The position numbers and the translations under genes are program-made. Under the pieces are notes generated by a model that saw only the letters and a program-made list of their open reading frames with translations, searched no databases and had not been told where the DNA came from. DNA of 14,564 nucleotides from an uncultured Lachnospiraceae bacterium (GTDB lineage: Bacteria > Bacillota > Clostridia > Lachnospirales > Lachnospiraceae): contig CAJUHY010000064.1 of the NCBI GenBank assembly GCA_910585895.1, positions 1-14,564 on the forward strand, given 5' to 3'. Shown one piece after another: positions 1 through 7,063 of this stretch (positions are counted from its first letter, which is position 1; each line of letters opens with the position of its first letter).

Positions 1-450
1 TCTTACCAAAAAGGAGCCATTTATTTCCAAAAACACAAACTTATTTACACTGCCGATAACTACAAGGATTTGAAACGAAGTTTTGTTATATTTGTGTGTA
101 CGTTTGATTTGTTTGGCGAGGGGCGGCATATTTATACTTTTGAGAACCGTTGCATCCAAAATACAGAATTGGGTTTAGGCGATGATACAACGAAGATTAT
201 TTTAAATACCAAAGGCACAATGGATGATGTCTCACCGGAAATGAAAAGGCTGCTTGATTATATGACGTTGCAGATGCATTATCAGGAAAAATATGAGCAG
301 GGATTTGATGAAGGGGATAGAAAAAGAGCAATTTCGGTAGCGATGAATATGTTACAAGATGGAGATTTGCCTTTGGAGAAAATTGCAAAGTATTCCGGGC
401 TTACTCCTGAAGATGTGCTTGAGCTGGAAAAGGAATTGCAGCCAGCATAA
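1..450 (+). CDS. Rpn-family recombination-promoting nuclease / PD-(D/E)XK transposase, 3' part
   Basis: The reading frame is open from the first base of the window and stops with TAA at 448-450, so about 149 C-terminal residues are visible and the true start lies upstream. The segments KGAIYF, IYTADNYKDLKRSFVIFVCTFD, GEGRHIYTFENRC and TKIILNTKG match my recollection of the C-terminal half of the Rpn/PD-(D/E)XK nuclease family, which is often annotated as a putative transposase. The tail (EKYEQGFDEGDRKRAISVAMNML, then LPLEKIAKYSGLTPEDVLELEK) resembles the short helical region these proteins usually end with. The catalytic N-terminal part is outside the window, so activity cannot be judged. Family members promote RecA-independent recombination in E. 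coli; the role here is unknown. A lone ATG start at 170 or 222 is unlikely because conservation runs through the window edge. Confidence 0.8.
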   Translation, partial: SYQKGAIYFQKHKLIYTADNYKDLKRSFVIFVCTFDLFGEGRHIYTFENRCIQNTELGLGDDTTKIILNTKGTMDDVSPEMKRLLDYMTLQMHYQEKYEQGFDEGDRKRAISVAMNMLQDGDLPLEKIAKYSGLTPEDVLELEKELQPA

Positions 451-476
451 TGAAAGAAAATATATTGAGATACAAG

Positions 477-540
477 GCTTTGGGGCAACTTCCTTACGGA
501 GGGTGCCCCAAGCGGGATTCTTTTTATATAAAATTTTTTA
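477..540 (+). terminator. Rho-independent terminator-like hairpin after the Rpn gene
   Basis: TGGGGCA at 481-487 pairs with TGCCCCA at 504-510. A flanking GCTT/AAGC extension with one bulge and an inner TCC/GGA pairing lengthen the stem. A T-rich stretch begins about ten bases after the stem (TTTTTATATAAAATTTTTTATTTTTT). The hairpin is strong, but the T tract does not directly abut it, so efficiency is uncertain. It separates the nuclease gene from the sugar locus. Confidence 0.6.
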
Positions 541-544
541 TTTT

Positions 545-575
545 TTGTGCTAAATATTTTGAAATATGATATAAT
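545..575 (+). promoter_or_regulatory. Extended -10 promoter for the LacI-family regulator
   Basis: TGATATAAT at 567-575 is a perfect extended -10 element (TGn-TATAAT). The upstream -35 is poor: TTGTGC at 545-550 with a 19 bp spacer is the best match, which is tolerable with an extended -10. The predicted transcript would start near 582 and give the regulator its own mRNA with a leader of about 70 bases. Confidence 0.6.
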
Positions 576-587
576 TGTTCTCGAAAT

Positions 588-613
588 ACCGAATCGTAAA
601 GTTTCGTTTCGGT
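588..613. promoter_or_regulatory. Inverted repeat in the regulator leader, candidate autoregulatory operator
   Basis: ACCGAA at 588-593 is inverted as TTCGGT at 608-613, with a second, offset pair CGAAA (582-586) and TTTCG (602-606) interleaved. It lies just downstream of the predicted start of transcription. LacI-family proteins commonly bind palindromes near their own promoters, so an operator is a reasonable inference, but the half-sites are further apart than in a compact LacI-type operator. Confidence 0.35.
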
Positions 614-654
614 TGCATAATGTATATGTAAGTATATGAGAGGGCAGAAAAGTC

Positions 655-1659
655 ATGAAGGTAAATATCCGTAAAATCAGTGAGGATACCGGGTTTTCCA
701 TGTCCACGGTATCAAATGCGCTGAACCGCAAAAAAGGAGTAAACAAAGAAACGGCCGAAAAGATTCTCAAAGTTGCACAGAAGCTCGGCTACCGCATGGA
801 AGAGGAGATTACGAAAATACGTTTTGTTATTTTTCGCAGAAATGGACTGATTATAGATGAAAGTTTTTTTCATCCGGCTGTTATTGAAGGGGTGGAGCAT
901 CAGGCGAAACTGCTGGGGTATGAGATGGTGTTCTGCTATGTGGACATTAATGACCCGGATTATCAGGAACAGCTTGCCGACATTTTGACAGATATGCAGA
1001 GTGCAGTAATACTTTTGGGTACTGAAATGCTTGAGGAAGATTACGAACCCTACGCCGCTGCCAGAAATCGAATTGTGTTATTAGATGGGCGCAGTGAGAA
1101 ATATGCATTTGACAGCGTATTGATCAATGATACGGAGGCTGCTGCGGAAGCGGTGGAATACCTGGTGCAAAAGGGACATACCAAAATCGGTTATTTGCGT
1201 GGGGAATCCCGGATACAGGCTTTTCGCTCCCGGGAGAAAGGATATTTTCAGGTGATGAACCAGCATGGATATCCGGTTTTGCCGGCATACACGGCCACGC
1301 TTGGAACCAGAATTGAGACTGCATATCAGAAGATGAAGGAATATCTTGCCAACGCCCAGGAGGTGCCGACGGCATTTTTTGCAGATAACGATGTGATTGC
1401 TATCGGCAGTATGCAGGCAATCAAGGAATGCGGTTATCACATTCCGGATGATATCTCTGTGATTGGCTTTGATGATATTGCTTATGGAATCGTGTCAGAT
1501 CCGCCGTTGTCTACCGTCCATGTATATAAGCAGGAACTGGGTGCAAGGGCAGTTCGGGAACTGCTGTCTGCGGATGGCAGGAACAGCGAAGCAAAGGTAA
1601 AGATTCAGGTTTGCGCAGAATTTGTGGAACGCGGAAGCGTAAAAGATATGAAAGACTAA
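655..1659 (+). CDS. rbsR: LacI-family transcriptional regulator, probable ribose operon regulator
   Basis: The product is 334 residues, the usual LacI-family length. An N-terminal helix-turn-helix occupies about residues 5-24 (ISEDTGFSMSTVSNALN), followed by a hinge-like segment ending KLGY and then a periplasmic-binding-protein-like sensor domain with family hallmarks GHTKIGYLRGES, TAFFADNDVIAIGSMQAI and PDDISVIGFDDI. It has its own promoter and a modest purine-rich ribosome binding site (GAGAGGG just before 646). It sits upstream of rbsKDACB in the same orientation and order as the Bacillus subtilis rbs operon, so it most likely represses that operon and is released by ribose or a derivative. 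The assignment to rbsR rests on context. The ligand cannot be read from the sequence, and the 430 bp gap to rbsK means it is probably not in the same transcript. Confidence 0.82.
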   Translation: MKVNIRKISEDTGFSMSTVSNALNRKKGVNKETAEKILKVAQKLGYRMEEEITKIRFVIFRRNGLIIDESFFHPAVIEGVEHQAKLLGYEMVFCYVDINDPDYQEQLADILTDMQSAVILLGTEMLEEDYEPYAAARNRIVLLDGRSEKYAFDSVLINDTEAAAEAVEYLVQKGHTKIGYLRGESRIQAFRSREKGYFQVMNQHGYPVLPAYTATLGTRIETAYQKMKEYLANAQEVPTAFFADNDVIAIGSMQAIKECGYHIPDDISVIGFDDIAYGIVSDPPLSTVHVYKQELGARAVRELLSADGRNSEAKVKIQVCAEFVERGSVKDMKD

Positions 1660-1791
1660 TGTCGGCTGTGATATTGGCAGCGGCTATATTGTGATATAGG
1701 ACTGATGTATGAGGAAGATGCGGAGGTTCTATTTTTTTTGTTCAAAAAAAGACCAATAAGGAAAAATTTAGCGGTTTCTCATTTTTGGATA

Positions 1792-1830
1792 ATAACTGAT
1801 GTTTTGGTACTGTGTAGTTTCAGTTATAAT
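1792..1830. promoter_or_regulatory. Distal rbs promoter candidate with an 8 bp inverted repeat over it
   Basis: TATAAT at 1825-1830 has a possible -35 at 1802-1807 (TTTTGG, 17 bp spacer) or at 1804-1809 (TTGGTA, 15 bp spacer). A perfect inverted repeat, ATAACTGA at 1792-1799 and TCAGTTAT at 1820-1827, brackets the -35 and overlaps the -10. A protein bound to both arms would cover the whole core promoter, so this is a good operator candidate for the adjacent LacI-family protein or another regulator. Arm spacing is 20 bp. Confidence 0.45.
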
Positions 1831-2026
1831 ATAAAATCTTCAATTTGAAAAAAATAAAAAATATTATAAAAAAATTTATATATAAAATTTTGAAAACAAC
1901 AAAACTGAAAAATTAAAACAAGGTGAGGTTAAAAAATAAAATAGTAAATATATATAAAAAAAAGTATATCAAACTGTCAAAACTAGACAAAACGCAAACA
2001 ATATATAAATAAATTGCAAAAAAGTA

Positions 2027-2054
2027 TTGAAAATTTTATATAAATGTTTATAAT
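2027..2054 (+). promoter_or_regulatory. Proximal rbs operon promoter
   Basis: TTGAAA at 2027-2032 and a perfect TATAAT at 2049-2054 are separated by 16 bp, a good sigma-A type promoter. The predicted start is near 2061, giving a leader of about 30 bases with the ribosome binding site AAAGGAGA at 2073-2080 placed well for the ATG at 2090. Confidence 0.65.
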
Positions 2055-2089
2055 GGGGATTACAAGATTTGTAAAGGAGATGAAACACT

Positions 2090-2941
2090 ATGGGAAAAAT
2101 CGGAGTTGTCGGAAGTATCAATATGGATATGACGGTAAAAGCAGAAAGGATTCCTCTCAAAGGTGAAACGGTAAAGGGCGGAGATTTGAAGTACATCCCA
2201 GGAGGAAAGGGGGCGAATCAGGCCGTTGCCATGGCAAAGCTCGGAGCCAAAGTTGAGATGTTCGGATGTGTGGGAGACGATGCTGCAGGAGCAAGCCTTG
2301 TGAAGAACATGCAGAAAATGGGCGTTGAGACAAAATGTATCAAGACAGTGGCAGGAACGCCAACCGGACTGGCAATGATTACAGTTGGAGACAATGACAA
2401 TACGATTGTTGTGATTGCAGGAGCCAATGATGATGTGAACATCGATTATGTGAACGAGATTAAGAATTCCCTTCTGGAATGTGAAATTGTCTTGCTGCAG
2501 CATGAGATTCCTCAGGATACAGTCGAGTATGTGGCCCGCTTGTGTGCGGATAATGGGGTAAAGGTGGTTTTGAATCCAGGACCTGCGCGACCGGTAAAAC
2601 AGGAGATTTTGGACAAAGTAACATACCTGACGCCCAATGAACATGAAGCTGTCATTCTGTTTGGCGAAGATATTTCTTTTGAGGAAATGATGAGGAAATA
2701 TCCTGAAAAACTGGTAATCACGCAAGGCTCGCGGGGAGTCAGCACATGTCTCAGGAGCGGAGAGATAATTTTGGTGCCGGCGAGAAAAGCAAATGTCGTA
2801 GATACTACCGGGGCTGGAGATACTTTAAACGGAGCGTTTACAGTAGCGATAATGGAAGGAATGTTTATTACAAAAGCTTTGGCATTTGCCAATACGGCGG
2901 CTGAGGGGCACAGGGCGGAATGCCGTCCCGCGCTGAAGTAA
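2090..2941 (+). CDS. rbsK: Ribokinase with a frameshifted, truncated C terminus
   Basis: This is a PfkB-family ribokinase, which phosphorylates D-ribose to ribose 5-phosphate with ATP. The N terminus carries GSINMDMTVKAERIP and the family signature PGGKGANQAVAMAKLG. The second signature, DTTGAGDTLNGAF, includes the catalytic aspartate at residue 244. The frame gives 283 residues, against about 300 for the family, and ends in an unrelated tail (EGHRAECRPALK). The expected continuation after FANTAA would be ALSVTRKGAQ. The end of that motif and the rest of the protein (GAQGGMPSRAEVKKAMEG, then TAA at 2959-2961) is still encoded from 2905 in another frame. I infer a deletion of 3n+1 bases, about 19, between 2902 and 2905. 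The lost segment belongs to the C-terminal region that in E. coli RbsK helps form the nucleotide and activating-cation sites, so activity is doubtful. The gene may be annotated as a pseudogene. Confidence 0.88.
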   Translation: MGKIGVVGSINMDMTVKAERIPLKGETVKGGDLKYIPGGKGANQAVAMAKLGAKVEMFGCVGDDAAGASLVKNMQKMGVETKCIKTVAGTPTGLAMITVGDNDNTIVVIAGANDDVNIDYVNEIKNSLLECEIVLLQHEIPQDTVEYVARLCADNGVKVVLNPGPARPVKQEILDKVTYLTPNEHEAVILFGEDISFEEMMRKYPEKLVITQGSRGVSTCLRSGEIILVPARKANVVDTTGAGDTLNGAFTVAIMEGMFITKALAFANTAAEGHRAECRPALK

Positions 2942-2961
2942 AAAAAGCAATGGAGGGTTAA
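2905..2961 (+). pseudogene. rbsK: Orphaned out-of-frame 3' end of rbsK
   Basis: Read from 2905 the sequence encodes GAQGGMPSRAEVKKAMEG and a stop at 2959-2961. This matches the standard ribokinase C terminus (GAQ..MPSR.EV), but it is one frame away from the upstream coding region. It is the relic of the original gene end and also contains the ribosome binding site of rbsD (GGAGGG at 2952-2957), which probably helps preserve its sequence. Confidence 0.8.
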
Positions 2962-2965
2962 AGGC

Positions 2966-3373
2966 GTGAAGAAGAATGGCATTATAAACGCAGATATTTC
3001 GAGGGTATTGTCCTATATGGGACATACAGACACTTTGGCAGTGGGGGATTGCGGACTTCCCATTCCAGATGAGACGGAGCGTATTGACCTGTCGCTTAAA
3101 CTGGGAGTTCCATCCTTTATGGAAGCACTGAGTGAAGTCTCTAGGGAGATGAAAATAGAAAAGATTGTTCTTGCAGAGGAGATTCGCGAGAACAACCCGC
3201 ATATTCTGGAAGAAATCCTCAAGCTTGTTAATGAAATGGACACGGAATGCGCAGTAGAATATATATCCCATGCAGAGCTGAAAGAGCGGACCAAGACATG
3301 TAAAGCAGTAATCCGCACGGGAGAGGCAACGCCATATGCAAATATTATCCTGCAGTCCGCCTGTCTGTTCTAA
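2966..3373 (+). CDS. rbsD: D-ribose pyranase
   Basis: RbsD interconverts the pyranose and furanose forms of D-ribose, supplying the furanose to ribokinase, in the cytoplasm. The product is 135 residues, close to the usual 130-140. It has the N-terminal KKNGIINADISRVLSYMGHTDTL with the family's His20 and Asp28, the GLPIP loop, and the C-terminal block VIRTGEATPYANIIL, all typical of the FucU/RbsD family. Translation starts at a GTG at 2966, 8 bases after GGAGGG (2952-2957). That Shine-Dalgarno lies inside the orphaned rbsK tail, so in the ancestral gene the two would have been close enough for coupling. With rbsK now ending at 2941 the gap is 24 bases, and coupling may still be possible. Confidence 0.95.
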   Translation: MKKNGIINADISRVLSYMGHTDTLAVGDCGLPIPDETERIDLSLKLGVPSFMEALSEVSREMKIEKIVLAEEIRENNPHILEEILKLVNEMDTECAVEYISHAELKERTKTCKAVIRTGEATPYANIILQSACLF

Positions 3374-3426
3374 ACGCTTCCATGGAGAATCCGGGAAATT
3401 ATTAAAAGTAAAAAGGAGGAAGTAAG

Positions 3427-4911
3427 ATGCAGATTGAGATGAAGGGAATCGACAAATCCTTTGGAACGAATCAAGTGCTAAAGGATGCCGGTTTTGTTCT
3501 GGGGCATGGGGAAGTCCATGCGCTCATGGGGGAGAATGGGGCTGGAAAAAGTACCCTGATGAAGATTTTGACCGGCGTCTACACCAGAGATAAGGGTACG
3601 GTCATAGTAGACGGCACGCAAGTGAATTACAGGAATCCTCAGGAAGCTGAAAAAGCAGGGATAGTGTTTATCCATCAGGAATTGAACGTATTGTTTGATT
3701 TAACTGTGGAAGAGAATCTGTTTATGGGCAAAGAGATTAAGAACCGGTTTGGATTCTGCAATCAGAAAGCTATGCGTCAAAAAGCCGAAGAAGCGCTGGG
3801 ACGGCTGGGCGTCCATATCAATCCGGGCGAAGTGATGTCCAACTTGTCGGTAGGGCAGCAGCAGATGGTTGAAATCTGTAAGGCGCTGATGGTGGAGGCT
3901 AAGGTTATTATCATGGATGAACCCACGGCTGCCTTGACGCAGAGCGAGACGGCAGCGCTTTTTGAAGTCATTCAGTCGCTTCGCAAATCCGGGGTTTCCA
4001 TTGTGTACATTTCCCACCGTATGGAGGAGATATTTGAACTCTGTGACAGGATTAGTGTACTGCGGGACGGTACATATGTAGGAACCAGAAATATCCCGGA
4101 AACCAATATGAATGAAATCGTCAAACTGATGATAGGGCGTGAGATTGGAGAACGTTATCCGCAGCGGAATTGTAAGATAGGAGATACGGTTCTCAAAGTC
4201 AGTGGTCTGACCAAGAAAGGCGTGTTTGAGGATGTAGCGTTTGAGGTGAAAGCAGGGGAGGTCCTGGGCGTATCAGGGCTTATGGGCGCAGGGAGAACGG
4301 AGATTATGCAGGCTATTTTTGGCAACCTGTCCTATGAATCCGGTAAAATTGAGATTGACGGAAGAGAAGTGCAGATTAAGTCTCCCATACAGGCGATGAA
4401 AAATGGCATTGGCTTCATTACGGAGGACCGAAAGGTAGAGGGTCTGATGCTAGAAGAAAGCATTGAAAAAAATATTGCGCTCGCCAATCTGCCTATCATT
4501 TCCAAGAACCATGTATTAGACCGTAAGAAAGAAAGGAATCTGGTCAAAAAGGGAATTGAGGAGCTGCATATCCGCTGCTTTGGTCCGTCTCATGAGTGTA
4601 ATAACTTAAGCGGCGGCAATCAGCAGAAGGTAGTGTTTGCAAAATGGGTGTACACAGAACCCAAAATCCTCATTTTGGATGAACCGACCAGAGGCGTTGA
4701 TATCGGCGCGAAAAAGGAAATTTACAATATCGTCAACGACCTGGCTGCAAAAGGGGTAGCTATTATTATGGTATCCTCCGAACTGCCCGAGGTACTTGGG
4801 ATGAGCGACCGGGTAATGGTTGTCCGCGAGGGCGTTGTCCGGGGAATCATTCACAAAGAAGAAGCAAACCAGGAAAATATCATGACATTAGCGACAGGAG
4901 GTATGATTTAA
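3427..4911 (+). CDS. rbsA: Ribose ABC transporter ATP-binding protein (two fused nucleotide-binding domains)
   Basis: This 494-residue protein is the cytoplasmic ATPase that powers sugar import with RbsC and RbsB. Domain 1 has Walker A GENGAGKST (35-43), the Q-loop Gln84, signature LSVGQQ (140-145), Walker B IIMDEP with Glu165, and switch His197. Domain 2 has a degenerate Walker A with Arg in place of Lys (GLMGAGRTE, about 284-292), an intact signature LSGGN (394-398) and Walker B LILDEP with Glu419. The loss of the lysine in domain 2 is normal for this sugar-importer class. The ribosome binding site AAGGAGG (3413-3419) is strong. The stop overlaps the rbsC start by one base. Substrate identity (ribose against another monosaccharide) is inferred from rbsK and rbsD. 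Confidence 0.95.
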   Translation: MQIEMKGIDKSFGTNQVLKDAGFVLGHGEVHALMGENGAGKSTLMKILTGVYTRDKGTVIVDGTQVNYRNPQEAEKAGIVFIHQELNVLFDLTVEENLFMGKEIKNRFGFCNQKAMRQKAEEALGRLGVHINPGEVMSNLSVGQQQMVEICKALMVEAKVIIMDEPTAALTQSETAALFEVIQSLRKSGVSIVYISHRMEEIFELCDRISVLRDGTYVGTRNIPETNMNEIVKLMIGREIGERYPQRNCKIGDTVLKVSGLTKKGVFEDVAFEVKAGEVLGVSGLMGAGRTEIMQAIFGNLSYESGKIEIDGREVQIKSPIQAMKNGIGFITEDRKVEGLMLEESIEKNIALANLPIISKNHVLDRKKERNLVKKGIEELHIRCFGPSHECNNLSGGNQQKVVFAKWVYTEPKILILDEPTRGVDIGAKKEIYNIVNDLAAKGVAIIMVSSELPEVLGMSDRVMVVREGVVRGIIHKEEANQENIMTLATGGMI

Positions 4912-5852
4912 TGGAAGCAAATAAGAAAAAAATCACGGACCATATACAAGATTTGGGCGCTCTTATCGCGCTGCTACTGCTGGTTGTCGGAATCAGTATC
5001 ATAAGCCCTGAATTCAGGACGGGAAGCAACTTTTTATCATTGCTGCGCCAGTCTTCAATTAATGGACTGATTGCATTTGGCATGACCTGCGTTATCTTGA
5101 CGGATGCAATTGACCTGTCTGTCGGTTCTGTTCTGGCTTTGAGCACGGCGCTCTGTGCAGGCATGATTTCAGCTGGGGTTCCAGCCGGGGCTGCGATGCT
5201 TCTGGCTCTGTTGATTGGAACAGCGCTTGGAGCAGTCAGCGGACTTCTGGTAACCAAAGGAAGGCTGCAGGCATTTATTGCAACCTTGATTACAATGACT
5301 GTTTACCGCGGTGCAACGATGATTTTTACTGGCGGAAAACCGATTTCTAATTTAGGAGACAGCTTTGTGCTTAAGCTGGTGGGAAGAGGAAACTTATACC
5401 GCATTCCCATTCCGGTTATCCTGCTGGTGTTAATCTTTATCGGATTCTACTTCCTGTTGAATAAGACTACTTTTGGGCGTGCGGTCTACGCAACCGGAAG
5501 CAACTGGAAATGTGCCAAACTTGCAGGTATCAATATTGACAAGACAAAGATTATTGTATATGCAATTTCTGGTTTTATGTCCGCATTGGCAGGTCTGATA
5601 CTGCTGTCTAGGCTTGGTTCCGCACAGCCTACGCTTGGTTCGGGATACGAGCTTGACGCAATCGCAGCCGTAGCTTTGGGCGGAACAAGCATGAGCGGCG
5701 GCAGAGGAAAAATTTATGGAACGTTAATCGGCGTACTGATTATTGCGGTATTGAACAATGGTCTTAACATCCTTGGCGTATCTTCCTATTATCAGGATGT
5801 AATCAAAGGAATCGTAATCCTGATTGCCGTATTGTCAGACCGCAAGAGATAA
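4911..5852 (+). CDS. rbsC: Ribose ABC transporter permease
   Basis: The 313-residue protein is strongly hydrophobic, with about eight to ten predicted membrane segments, the first around residues 15-33. It carries permease-family signatures such as GMTCVILTDAIDLSVGS (AIDLSVGS at 66-73), FIATLITMTVYRGA, NKTTFGRAVYATGSN and DAIAAVALGGTSMSGGRG. The segment AGINIDKTKIIVYAISG corresponds to the cytoplasmic loop that contacts the ATPase in this family. It forms the membrane channel with RbsA. Translation begins at an ATG that shares one base with the rbsA stop (TAATG), with GGAGGT at 4897-4902, which indicates translational coupling. Confidence 0.95.
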   Translation: MEANKKKITDHIQDLGALIALLLLVVGISIISPEFRTGSNFLSLLRQSSINGLIAFGMTCVILTDAIDLSVGSVLALSTALCAGMISAGVPAGAAMLLALLIGTALGAVSGLLVTKGRLQAFIATLITMTVYRGATMIFTGGKPISNLGDSFVLKLVGRGNLYRIPIPVILLVLIFIGFYFLLNKTTFGRAVYATGSNWKCAKLAGINIDKTKIIVYAISGFMSALAGLILLSRLGSAQPTLGSGYELDAIAAVALGGTSMSGGRGKIYGTLIGVLIIAVLNNGLNILGVSSYYQDVIKGIVILIAVLSDRKR

Positions 5853-5894
5853 TCTGCGCGGCAATTGAGAACAGACAGGGAAAGGAGAAAATAG

Positions 5895-6812
5895 ATGATG
5901 AAAAGAATAACAGGTATTATGCTGATTTTGTGTATGGCGTTCGGTCTGGTCGGATGTAATGCAATCACGATTGATGGCGAAGGGGAGGCCGTGGAAAGAG
6001 CTGGAAATGGTTCCATTGGACTCTCAGTCTCCACACTCAACAATCCATTTTTTGTATCCCTCGCAGAAGGAGCAAAGGCAGCGGCCAAAGAAAACGGCGT
6101 AACTTTGGCAGTTGCAGACGCTGGGGATGACAGTGCGAAGCAGCAGAATGATATTGAGGATTTGATTTCTAAAAATGTGAGTGTGCTGATTGTCAATCCG
6201 GTAGATTCCGATGCAGTAGCTCCAGCGGTGCAGAATGCGATTTCTCAGGGTATCAAAGTGATTTCTGTCGACCGCGTGGTAAATGGCGTTGATGTAGACT
6301 GTCAGATTGCTTCTGATAATGTGGCTGGCGCCAAAATGGCTACGGAATATCTGATTGAACAGATTGGGGAAGGCGCAAAGGTAGCTGAGCTGCAAGGAGT
6401 TCCCGGCGCGTCTGCAACTATCGACCGGGGTGCAGGTTTCCACGAAGCAGCTGATGAAACTCTGAGTGTGGTGGCAAGCCAGAGCGCGAACTTCGACCGT
6501 GCGGAAGGTATGTCGGTTATGGAGAATGTGCTCCAGTCAGACGGTTCCATACAAGGTGTATTTGCCCATAATGATGAGATGGCATTGGGAGCGCTGCAGG
6601 CAATTTCTGCTACCGGAAAAGATATTAAGGTGGTAGGATTTGATGCCACGGACGATGCGGTAAATGAGGTCAAAGCTGGAAAAATGTTGGCTACGGTTGC
6701 CCAGAAGCCGGAACTGATGGGCGAGACGGCAATCCTCACAGCAATCCGTCTGATTGCCGGGGAGGAAGTGGAGAAATCCTTACCGGTAGAAGTAGAATTG
6801 GTTACAAAATAA
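5895..6812 (+). CDS. rbsB: Ribose ABC transporter substrate-binding lipoprotein
   Basis: The 305-residue product is a type I periplasmic-binding-protein fold (Peripla_BP_4 type) that captures sugar outside the membrane and delivers it to RbsC. It begins with a lipoprotein signal peptide, positive MMKR, a hydrophobic stretch, and a lipobox LVGC with the modified cysteine at residue 21, as expected for a Gram-positive. Conserved blocks are STLNNPFFVSLAEGAKAAAKE, QQNDIEDLISKNVSVLIVNPVDSDAV, GIKVISVDR, FDRAEGMSVMENVLQ and HNDEMALGALQAI. The ribosome binding site AAAGGAGA (5881-5888) serves ATG 5895 or the adjacent in-frame ATG 5898. The gene follows rbsC by 42 bases and is the last gene before a strong hairpin. 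Ribose is the most likely ligand from context. Confidence 0.94.
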   Translation: MMKRITGIMLILCMAFGLVGCNAITIDGEGEAVERAGNGSIGLSVSTLNNPFFVSLAEGAKAAAKENGVTLAVADAGDDSAKQQNDIEDLISKNVSVLIVNPVDSDAVAPAVQNAISQGIKVISVDRVVNGVDVDCQIASDNVAGAKMATEYLIEQIGEGAKVAELQGVPGASATIDRGAGFHEAADETLSVVASQSANFDRAEGMSVMENVLQSDGSIQGVFAHNDEMALGALQAISATGKDIKVVGFDATDDAVNEVKAGKMLATVAQKPELMGETAILTAIRLIAGEEVEKSLPVEVELVTK

Positions 6813-6846
6813 AAGTATTAAAGATATAAATGAAGAATAAGCAGCA

Positions 6847-6890
6847 GGGCGCCGCAGATTGTCTGGAATAATGGCAAAGCGGCGCCTTTG
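6847..6890 (+). terminator. Terminator hairpin ending the rbs operon
   Basis: GGCGCCGC at 6848-6855 pairs perfectly with GCGGCGCC at 6879-6886. The loop can form a second short stem (TTGTC with GGCAA), making one long hairpin. The downstream tract is only moderately T-rich (TTTGTTCTG). It lies 35 bases past the rbsB stop, where an operon terminator would be expected. Confidence 0.75.
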
Positions 6891-6985
6891 TTCTGTATAA
6901 AACATACATAACAATTAAAAAAATAATAATTGTTTTAGAGATAGTATATAAAATAATCATCGAAAATGCCGATTTTTTCATCGGA

Positions 6986-7027
6986 ATTGCAAACAATATT
7001 TCTGCAATAGGCTGTAAACTTTATAAT
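6986..7027 (+). promoter_or_regulatory. Candidate promoter and operator of the glycosidase gene
   Basis: A perfect TATAAT lies at 7022-7027. At the 17 bp position there is only a weak -35 (TTTCTG, 6999-7004). A short inverted repeat, ATTGCA at 6986-6991 and TGCAAT at 7003-7008, sits exactly over that -35 region, as would suit a regulator-dependent promoter. A further small hairpin CCGAT/ATCGG lies at 6969-6984, and AACAATTA/TAATTGTT at 6910-6934. All arms are short, so the assignment is tentative. Confidence 0.4.
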
Positions 7028-7063
7028 AAATGAATAAAAAATTATAAAGGAGGAATGGGCAGT

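Larger units (their letters stand above)
1660..2089. promoter_or_regulatory. 430 bp AT-rich regulatory gap upstream of rbsK
   Basis: No gene is supported here. After the regulator stop there is a weak hairpin (CTATAT-TGTG-ATATAG, about 1684-1699) and an eight-T run at about 1732-1739, too separated to be a clear terminator. From about 1740 to 2060 the strand is extremely A-rich and very G-poor, which would give an unstructured leader or intrinsically curved DNA. Two promoter candidates and one 8 bp inverted repeat are listed separately. A ribosome-binding-like AAGGTGAGG near 1919-1928 is followed by no start codon in range. Confidence 0.6.

Noticed and set aside
282..770. 162-codon minus-strand frame across the terminator and regulator start
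   Set aside because: It crosses a hairpin and two genes on the other strand and its translation is low-complexity with no known motif.
2060..2725. 221-codon open frame on the minus strand
   Set aside because: It lies antisense within rbsK, has no ribosome binding site and no recognisable motifs; it is a shadow of the coding strand. The same applies to the other minus-strand frames.
4911..5257. Minus-strand frame within rbsC
   Set aside because: Composition mirrors the hydrophobic permease on the + strand; no independent start signals.
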